64,000 nucleotides of DNA from positions 3,667,738-3,731,737 of the forward strand of contig JAQFVV010006200.1 in the NCBI GenBank assembly GCA_028023455.1. Reading direction: 5' to 3'. This document shows, piece by piece, positions 55,655 through 64,000 of the stretch; the first letter of the stretch is position 1, and each line of letters starts with the position of its first letter. A program made the translations under genes and the position numbers. The stretch comes from Epiperipatus broadwayi (lineage: Eukaryota; Onychophora; Udeonychophora; Euonychophora; Peripatidae). The notes beneath the pieces are model-generated. The model was not told the DNA's origin, searched no databases, and saw only the letters and a list, made by a program, of their open reading frames with translations.

Positions 55655-55720
55655 ATATGCCTTCCAAGCAGCTGGTCCGAGTTCGCTTCCCTGTCAACGC
55701 TTTGACATATATATATATAT
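55655..55720 (+). repeat. second copy of the tRNA-Gly-derived SINE, 5'-truncated
   Basis: TGCCTTCCAAGCAGCTGGTC then CGAGTTCGCTTCCCTGTCAA match the 3' half of the element at 55187-55258. The tail is TTTGACAT followed by a (TA) repeat instead of an A run. Opposite orientation, 400 bp away. Confidence 0.75.
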
Positions 55721-56058
55721 GTCTAATGTTGTATTAAAATACAATTATCAGAATTACTCCCCAAAGCAAAACTTTTTCCTAACCAAAACTTTGTCATTTG
55801 TTGATAGTTTGATTAAAAAATCATTATTATTGCAGCCATTGCTCAAGATTCATTATAAGCAACTACTTTGATATTTTGAAATATAAATTAAGTAAATAGA
55901 TAAAAAAAAGGTTCAGCAATAACAGTACATATCGCAGATTATAAATAAACTGTTCAAATTATTATTTTTTCTCCCTGAATACATATTGTTAGCAGCGCCC
56001 CCATTAAAAAAAAATCATTGCTAATGTAGTCCTTACGTTGTTTCAAGGTTTTTTGACT

Positions 56059-56214
56059 GTCCCGAAGATTGTTAAAAACCTTTCTACATAAAATTTTCAA
56101 AAATGTTTTTATTTTCTTTATTTGTAAAGGCTAATTGTCCCGAAGATTGTTAAAAACCTTTCTATATTTAATTTTCTAAAATGTTTTTATTTTCTTCATT
56201 TGTAAAGGCTAATA
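56059..56214. repeat. two tandem 78-bp repeats
   Basis: GTCCCGAAGATTGTTAAAAA begins at 56059 and 56137, and both units end in TTTGTAAAGGCTAAT. About 6-7 differences between copies. Confidence 0.9.
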
Positions 56215-56394
56215 CCTGTAGAACTTTTATTTTTTTTAAACAATTATGGAAATGCCATTTGGTAAATCGAATTCAGATTCCCCCTCATTCCGTAAGTTTT
56301 TTTTAAATGAATACTTTGCTTGAATCAATTATTTTAACTCGTTCTGTGTAATATGGATAAAGGTTTTTAAAAAATAAAATTGGAACTTTGCGGT

Positions 56395-56630
56395 AAAGCT
56401 TAAGAGTATTATGAAAACGTGACCTACACCGCGTATTGTCATCCTCGAAGGATACGAACGCAGAGTGTTTGTTAAACCATACCATGACACATAGTTATTG
56501 ACTAATGGCATCGGTTATACGGTTTATTGCAGTTATAACGTAGCAGATTTTGGAGCTCAGCCATCGATTGCGGCTCCAGAGCTGTCACTTCCGTTGCTCG
56601 GGTTTATGACCTGAGCAAAAAATCATTCGA
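56395..56630. promoter_or_regulatory. CpG-bearing, GC-richer patch of unknown role
   Basis: Against a nearly CpG-free background this stretch has many CpGs (CACCGCGTATTG, CCTCGAAGGATACGAACGC, CCATCGATTGCGGCT, CTTCCGTTGCTCGGG). It could be a promoter or first-exon region of a neighbouring gene, or a transposon fragment. No splice-linked coding exon was found next to it. Confidence 0.25.
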
Positions 56631-59600
56631 TTTATTTATTAACGCCATATAGCATACTTATTGCTAAACATCTACATTAATATATGTAAGGGCAATTATC
56701 TAAATTAAAACAAATTAGCATTAATAATTCTATTTTGAAAATCATAACGAAGAAAAGCTATTGTAAGATTTAACTGGTTGCATAGAGATCAAATACAAGT
56801 AACACAATTGTGTTAAAGAATTGACGTAGTTTATGTTAGGATTCATACTGAAGAGCATTTGATATGATGAGACAGTAAACATTATTCTCACTCGTTTAAC
56901 AGGAGACCCCAAACTTTTCAGTGATTATTAAATCAAGAAGTTTAGAAAATAGCATCCTTAACATTTGTAAGATTCACAAATAAGGACTATACAAACTTCA
57001 GTTTCTACATAAATTAAATGAAAATAATGCAACTTGGTAGATTTTTATGAATATGCAGATAAAATTACAAATGTTGAATATTTGCATCAGCACTTTATTG
57101 AGGCATGTCATTTCTGCATATTTGTTGACTAGATAAAATGTTAAATTTATGTCTTGAGAATAACAGTGTACATATTGAGCAAATTCCGATAATAAAAGCT
57201 TTATCCAGACGTTTTAAAAACATTTTTTTACATGATATTAGACTATGCTACACTCAAACCTATAATCATAACTTGAACATTATAAAAAACTAAATCACTT
57301 GTGCATATCCCACCCTTTAAATGAATTGCTAATTCTTAAGATTAAACAGATGCAATAATAATTGACACGATAAGCTGCCACTTTACATGTTATAGCTGAT
57401 GCAGCTTATTTAATCAGATTGCTCTAAAAATGACTAATATTATTTAATAATTCCAATCATCTCTGATCACATAAATTTATTTTCATATTAAAAAAATCAG
57501 ACTATTCTCATCAGTTTCATTTTTTTTGTCATTGTCTATTTTCTACCAAACAACCATCATCTGGGTAAACTGATAAAATTTAACATCACTTCTTTTTCTT
57601 TAAAAACTTGTTTTTATTACATGAATTATTATAACAAATTGTATATATATTATAACTTTTAGCTTTAGAAGAAGCTAAATGTTAGGTCAAATTTTTGGCT
57701 CAAGATGCCTAAAAAAAAAAGGTATATAGCTTAATTTTGTTGTGAATAAATTGTTGCTAATACTCTATGTCATAATTTTACATAAAGAGCTGCTATATCA
57801 CTATTTTATGTGTTATATAGCTGTAAAATAATTTTTATACAATTTAAATAGAGTTTTAACTTAAATAAATATTTAAGATGCTAAAGTCTTTAAATATTTA
57901 AATAGCTAGTAATGTCAATGATAAGCAGTGCAATTTTAAGTTAATAATACTAATTTAGTTTTAGTTTGATTGTCAAAATGTTTTAAAAAGCTTATATTAA
58001 TTTTTAAGGTTGAGAAACTGTGCTCAAACCCTATATTTTGGTTTGCTGGTGTTTAAAACTAAAGCTATAATATTTTAACTCATTTTAATGTTAAAGCATA
58101 ATATTTGTTAAACATTTTAAACTAATTTAATTAGATGGTTTAATAAAGCTAATAATTAAAGTTAGAATTTGAAGTAATGAATAAATGAATACTGTATGAA
58201 TGAATAAATATATTTATTTAATATTATTTATTTTTAAAATATTCTTAAAAAAAATTTAAAATCTATTCTGAGATATTTGTCTAGATTTAAAACAAAAATA
58301 AATGTATTAATATTTGTTTTGGTTAAAGATATAATATAAATTTTAATTTTGTAATATTTTTTATTTTATCCTAGTCTTTTATAGTTTTAATTAATTATTC
58401 AAATTCAAGAAGTAACTGTTTTAATTAATTAAAAAGTGTCTAGTCAAATGTTGATTTATTGTAAAATTGAATATTTAATTTTTGATTAATAACCTTTCCT
58501 AGTGATAAATAGGTTAAGGATTTGTACTAATCAGGGAAGAGGTTGTAGGTTAAAAAGTTAAATAGTTTGGTAAAATGATCACATGACTAATAGTATAAAT
58601 AGGTGAGATTGTCACCTGATCAAAGTCCTCAATCAATTTTATTTTTGTTTGTAGCAGTTGAATTTTAAACTATTGAAATTTAAAAAGTGCAATTTTATAT
58701 AAACTTTATTTTTCTAGTTTAGTGGGGTAGGGTAATTTAAAACTATTTTGACAATTATCGGTGAATTGAAAACATCAAAGAGAACTGAATTCTCTATATC
58801 TGCCAATTTAATGGTAATGTATTTTGTTGCTACTATGTTTAGAATATTATTTTTAAAGTTTGCTGCATTGAAAAACTTCAAAAATTATTATTGTTACCAT
58901 TATCATTATTTTAAAACCATTGACAATTTCCTAGTCCAACAGAACATCTGTATTATAATTAAAATTGCCACTGAATTATTAATTATTCTATTGCCAAGAA
59001 CATTACAGAAAATATTAATTACTTTTTAGTATTTTCTTTAAAAATATTAATTTATGTCAAATTATTTCAAATTTATTTACCTGTGTAAATAGACTGTAAT
59101 TCAAGATAAAAACTGTTTATTGATATAGTGAATATGTGAATTCCAGATGTTTAACAATGATTAATATCTACAAAAGAATATCAAATTAATAGTAATTTAA
59201 ACTTCAATAAAATAATTTATTGTGCTGTACTTAAATAAAAGGCATATTATTATTAGAAAAACAGCACAAAAAAATGTACTTATTGTGACTATTTCAGTTT
59301 CCCCCGGTGAGTGAGAAAAAAATCATTTTCTCCAGGAGAGGAATAATGAAAATCACCTACAATGAACTATTATTAAATATGTAAAATTTAAAAATGTTTC
59401 ACATAATAAAATTTTGGAAATATAAATTTACCTGCAAAAATATTATATTTAAAAAATATAAATAACTTTTAAAGATTTATAAATGTCTGCAAAAATGCTT
59501 TAAACCTGCAAATTCCTTCTGTGCATTGTTATGGAAATGTTTTCTTCTGAAAATATTTAATTATGTTTGATAAACATTTTTTTATTAGAAGTACTTAAGT

Positions 59601-60329
59601 ATACAATATCTATATTGCTATTATAAATTTAAATAATCTGTATAATGGATTAATTTAAAATCTGAATTCCAGGATTTGAGATATTTACTGCAATATTATG
59701 AATAGTTATTATAATTTAAATCCATGAATGTATTTAATGAATGGTCATAAATTTATATTCTTGCTTGCAGAACTATTTGAAATTTATTAAGGATATTCAG
59801 AAGAAACATGTTCAACATTTAGTACTTATACTATTGATTTTAATATCTTAGTTATATTATCTTATATAATGGATGTCTTTGCTGTCCACAAGATGTGTTG
59901 CCAATATGCTTCTTCATATGCAAGTTTAATGGAGTATAATTCAAGGACATTATTTAATTTATTTAATGGTAAAAAATTGAATTTATTTATATTATGATTT
60001 CTCATATTATGTTTATTTATGTGCATATTATTTTTATGTTACATGCTATCGTTTGAAATATTAAAGGTTAAAGTTCTCAGAATAATTCCCTCTAACAACT
60101 CATATTTTCTTTATACAAAATCATGCTTTAAAAAAACTCCAATCTAATTCCCTATAATTATTTAATTATCAAGTTCCACCTTAATTATATTCATTGAATT
60201 TTTTTGCATATCAAATAATGTAAAACATAAAACATTCCTTCCCTCTAATTATTAATTGTATATTTTTAATTAATTTTTTTTTTTGCATTAAATTAGTATG
60301 GAATTTTATGTTTACATTTATTATGTTTT
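56631..60329. other. long intergenic stretch without recognisable content
   Basis: Very AT-rich throughout. The longest open frame (58748-59029, 93 codons) is hydrophobic by composition and has no domain. A small GC-richer item TTTCCCCCGGTGAGTGAG lies near 59297-59314. Confidence 0.45.
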
Positions 60330-60410
60330 TAGTTGATCCTTGATAAAGACTATCATATAGTCAAAATGTTCGATATTTGATGTATATATGTAATTTGTTA
60401 TAATAGTTTA
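60330..60410 (+). repeat. Penelope-type 3' hairpin motif, isolated
   Basis: CTTGATAAAGACTATCATAT then AGTCAAAATGTTCGATA has the same layout as the hairpin motif in the other Penelope-type ends (CTnGAnnAAGACT...AGTCGAAA). No coding remnant is beside it. Confidence 0.45.
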
Positions 60411-60844
60411 TGTTACAAAAACAAATTTTTAAAGAAGTGGTGTTAAAATTTTATCCATTTGGATTAAAGAGACCATTTTTTGAAAAGAACTGTTTTTGTT
60501 TTAATAAGAATTAACATTTGGGTAAATATGAAAACTTTTTTTTATAGATATCATGCAAGCGAAAGATTTTTTTTCAGCTGGTTCATTGCTAATCCAAGTA
60601 CCTATTCAATTATTGACAATAAAAAAACTAATTAACTACAGGGTAAAAATCCTAGATTAATCAGGGTTGATCAGAAGAGTATCATATAGCATATAATACT
60701 AAATTGTCCATGCACTTTACTACTGTAAACATTTGGTATACATTTGGCAATGCAATAAGAAAGAATAGTTATTAAGAGTATCATATATATACTATGTTGA
60801 TAGAATTAATTTCATGGGTATAAATGATATATTTTGTGGGTTCA

Positions 60845-62217
60845 TCCATGTATAATTTTGATTACAAATATATCGACATTTCAGCTTGATCACACAAGCC
60901 ATCAACTGAATGATGAATAGAATATTATAAAGATGATTGCAGAGATGTTGTAAACACTGGTTTATAACAATATCAAAATTTCCATTAATAGAAAAAACAG
61001 TTATATAAAATTGAAAAGATAAAAATAAAAGACAGAAAATCTTTAGAGCAGTATGTTTTTAAAAAATTCTTTCAAATAGGAGGAAGTTTACTTGTGTTAT
61101 CACATTTGTTTATATAATTTGATCTTTTTAGTATCTCAATGATTTCTCTGATCTTACATTAGTAGAGAGTGTTACATATCTGCATAGGATCCTGGTATTA
61201 GAAAAATCAATATTGTGATCTGAATCCATAAGCATGGAGTGAGAGATGCTGATGATGATGAGTGTTGTTTAACTGCATTAGCATGTTCATCTCTTCTAGT
61301 ACTGATGCAACAATTACTTATACCTATGTAAGAAGAAAAAATACATCATCTAAATCAGATTTTTTCTGTAGCCAAAACTCTTTTCACTATAACAATTAAC
61401 CTTTCAGATAAATCACATCTGAAAGAAGAAATAAATAATATAAATAGTGTTTTATTAGTTAATAGTTATAATAATAAAATTCTTCACTGAGCATTAATTG
61501 TCCAAAATAAAATAAAAAACAAAAAAAGAAGAAGAAACAACTATTAGGATTTGTGTTCCTTATATTAAAGGAATTACAGACAGTATTGGATGTATACTAA
61601 AATGCTATAGTATAAAAACAGCATACACTACTTATCAAAAAATTAATAGCATTATAACCAAACCTAAAAATTCAATCCCTCTTGAGGCTCATGAAGTTTA
61701 TGAAATTTCATGTGGCATTTGTAAAGTTTCTTACGTAGGCTTGAGCAATCAATCATTGCATCAGTACTAGAAGCGTTGAACATGGTAATGCAGTTAAATA
61801 ACATCCATCATCATCATCAGGACTCTCACTCCATAATATGGATTCAAGTCACAATATTGATTTCTCTAATACCAGGATCCTATTCAGATGTGACACTCTC
61901 TACCAATCAGAGTAGTTGTTGAGATACTAAAAAGACCAAATTGTATCAATAAATGTGATGACACATACAAACCTCCTCTATTTGGAAGAATTTAAAAAAA
62001 AAAACATATTATTCTGAAGATTTTCTGACTTTTATTTTTTCCAATTTGATGTTTTTTCTATTGGTGGAACTTTAACATTTTTATAAATCTGTGTTTACAA
62101 CACTTCTACAACCATCTTTATAATCTTCTATTCATCACCCTGTCGTTGGATTGTGTAATCTAGTTGAAACATTAGTATATTTATTATCAAAATCATCAAA
62201 ATTATACACAGTTAAAC
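60845..62217 (+). mobile_element. Penelope-like element with inverted flanking copies
   Basis: The centre (about 61530-61770, + strand) reads without a stop as RICVPYIKGITDSIGCIL, KCYSIKTAYTTYQKINSI and HEVYEISCGICKVSYVGLSN. This is the end of the RT and the start of the GIY-YIG endonuclease of Penelope-like elements (IPYVKGVTDxIxxxLK...GVYxIxCxxC...YVGxT). The right arm (61727-62217) is the 3' flank and the left arm (60845-61335) is its inverted copy. Paired landmarks are CATTAGTAGAGAGTGTTACA with GTGACACTCTCTACCAAT, and AGGATCCTGGTATTAGA with CTAATACCAGGATCCT. Truncated: no RT palm or fingers. Confidence 0.85.
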
Positions 62218-62484
62218 CTGCAAAGTATATCATTTATCTATATACACTATAAAGCACCAAAGTGAACATAATGTACCATGACCATCTTCAACTAGTATCG
62301 CTGCTAAACTTGTAGTTTTTCTCTATCTTTTTTAATTATCATCTCATTTGTTAAACTTTAGGCCTGCCTTAATACTAAACAGATTCTAAATTTTTTTTTA
62401 TCATTTTTCTCATTTTATTTACATTGCTACTTTTAAATTAATTGTATTAATTGTTAATAAAATTCTTGTTGTAATATATTGCTA

Positions 62485-62675
62485 AACTAAATGTCACATG
62501 ATCACCATCTCTATACTAGCACATAATTGTTGTAAACAAAGGCAAAACTCTCCATACAATAGGGATTTTATGCACAAGCCTTCTGGAATCCATTGATTAC
62601 TCTGTTTGGCACAGGGTGGCACTACTGTATGGAGTGTTTTGCCTTTGTTTAAACTAAATGTGCATACTGTTAGAC
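62485..62675. mobile_element. family-X MITE copy, compact foldback
   Basis: It starts GTCACATGATCACCATCTCT. Left arm AAACAAAGGCAAAACTCTCC then ATACAATAG; right arm ACTGTATGGAGTGTTTTGCC then TTTGTTTAAAC. Between them lies GGATTTTATGCACAAGCCTT, the reverse complement of the core found in the other copies, so this copy carries an inverted half. Confidence 0.8.
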
Positions 62676-62720
62676 TGATAATAATGTAAATTAATTATGC
62701 CTTAACAAAGTTTAAACATA

Positions 62721-62864
62721 CAAGCTAATCAATTTACCAGTAATGTTCTCTTACTATCTTTGACATCATATGAAACAATGGTTCTAGAAAAACTGATTGG
62801 CTGTTTATTTTAGTGTGATGTCAGAGTTGATAAGAATATATTATTGTGATTTAATTGACTACTT
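62721..62864. mobile_element. foldback MITE, relative of 37883-38132
   Basis: CAAGCTAATCAATTTACCAG on the left pairs roughly with TGATTTAATTGACTACTTG on the right, and TTTGACATCAT with GTGATGTCAGAG inside. The core CTGATTGGCTGTTTATTTTA resembles the inner arm of the 37.9 kb copy (GAGCTATTTGGCTAATTATTTTA). Confidence 0.55.
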
Positions 62865-63430
62865 GTTTAAAATTCCTTAAAGAATAACTAACATATATGT
62901 ATATGTACATAGTATATTATTACTATTCACTATATTGTTGCAGTTTGTAAATTGTCTTATGAAGGTAAATTTGACTATTTCTTAATTTCTTACCAGCTGT
63001 TAATAGTATATGTTAATAATATAATTGTTAGAATTTGACAACTTCTGCAATAGCATGGTATTAAATCTAATTAGAAATCTTGTAATAAAATAAATAAAGT
63101 GTATAGTATTTCTAAATGACCTTTTTTTTTATTTTATAAAATATGTAGATTAACTCAAAGGTTATATATCAGCTACCAAGGAAGACACCAAACATGTTCT
63201 AAACAGCTTAAATCATCAACCATCATATTACAGCATATAAACTACAACCTTGGGCAGTAGATGAACATGGATATTATTTGTATGAAAATAAATGCCAATA
63301 ATTATGATAAGAACAATTACAAAATTCTATCCAATATTTAATTCTTTTTTAAAATTATTCTCATTAAATAAATGCAGATGCTAAAAGATAATGAAAATCA
63401 TATGAATAATAGATTACAGCAGGATTTAAT

Positions 63431-64000
63431 ATGATTGCACCTATATATAACCATTTCAAAACAAAGCTAACTAAACATGCACAATTCACACCTACAGAAG
63501 ATTATTTTGTAACAACTGAAGATGAGATGCCATTTAAAATCTAGGATTTTAAGGTAGTGTTAGAATCAATCCCTCCCACATGTCATCCAGGACCTCCAGG
63601 CTTTCCACAGTTCATATTTGCTCATCTTAGCCAAATTACAAATACATACCTGTGTCAATTAGCAAATCAAATTTCACAAAAAATTTATAGCATACAGGGA
63701 TTATACAAGATATCAATGGTACCATTTATGAAAAAAACAAGAACCTATTATGAAATCACCAACTTAAGACCTATCTCAATGGAGCCTTTAGGAATTAAAC
63801 TGCTAGAAAATGTAATAAAGGTGAAAATTGAACTATTTATACTGACAAAAATATCACATCATCAATATGCAGAGAAAGGCTCATCCACAGGTCAGGCAGC
63901 ACTAATCTTTAAAACTATAATTAATTCAGTTATTAAGAAGAAGAAATATGCTCCAATTGCAGTACAACTAGATTTTGAAAGTGCTTTTGACTCTACCAAT
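63431..64000 (+). mobile_element. LINE-E, reverse transcriptase cut by window end
   Basis: From ATG at 63431 the frame runs MIAPIYNHFKTKL... to a stop at 63542, then stays open to the edge. NLRPISMEPLGIKLLENVI (RT motif 1/2a), HHQYAEKGSSTGQAALIFK (motif 2) and APIAVQLDFESAFDS (motif 3, with the first catalytic Asp) are in correct order. The catalytic YADD box would lie beyond the window. Apart from the early stop the RT frame is intact over 150 residues, so the copy may be fairly young. The clade is not assigned. Confidence 0.8.

Noticed and set aside
58748-59029. 93-codon open frame on the + strand
   Set aside because: Composition is that of AT-rich random sequence (Ile, Leu, Phe, Asn, Lys). 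No domain, no splice context, no neighbours.

Overview
The window looks like nuclear DNA of an AT-rich invertebrate, probably a protostome. This rests on long introns with GT-AG borders, one recognisable animal gene, and a load of Penelope-like elements, APE-type LINEs, Gypsy remnants, hAT elements and tRNA-derived SINEs. An arthropod is my best guess, but the species is not identifiable. Nothing bacterial, viral or organellar was seen.

The only host gene I can support is the 3' part of TSC2 (tuberin) on the + strand. It has seven well-supported internal exons (12845-38478), a terminal exon with the stop codon (39945-40145), one tentative upstream exon (2234-2283) and a 3' UTR with an AATAAA at 40568. 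The exons encode a Ser/Lys-rich linker, then the Rheb-GAP domain with its Asn-thumb motif, then a basic helix and the C-terminal DFTDFV. All splice phases fit. The gene start lies to the left of the window.

The TSC2 introns hold most of the transposon material. At 4.5-8.8 kb there are two LINE remnants facing away from each other. At 9.6-10.3 kb there is a Gypsy remnant with a primer-binding site. At 10.9-11.7 kb there is a Penelope-like end, and at 14.4-15.4 kb a decayed LINE. A foldback element with perfect 61-bp arms lies at 15.8 kb, a 437-bp hAT MITE with 8-bp target duplications at 24.2 kb, a LINE split by a 1.85-kb Penelope-like palindrome at 29.7-32.9 kb, and a 2.5-kb hAT-like element at 34.0-36.5 kb.

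Downstream of TSC2 (40.6-64 kb) the sequence is intergenic and repeat-rich. It contains MITE copies, tandem repeats, a foldback with a hammerhead-like core (45.4 kb), a nearly full-length LINE-A copy (48.0-50.9 kb, minus strand), Gypsy and LINE-B remnants (53.3-54.8 kb), a tRNA-Gly-derived SINE pair (55.2 and 55.7 kb), a CpG-bearing patch (56.4-56.6 kb), a Penelope-like palindrome (60.8-62.2 kb) and a LINE reverse transcriptase that runs off the right edge. Between about 56.7 and 60.3 kb I see no gene and no named repeat.

The least ordinary theme is repeated Penelope-type ends arranged as inverted repeats at four places, each with a similar CTGAnGA / GAAAC hairpin motif that resembles a hammerhead ribozyme core. 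Penelope-like elements are known to carry minimal hammerhead ribozymes. Whether these particular copies fold or cleave cannot be decided here. I found no confidently new biological system.
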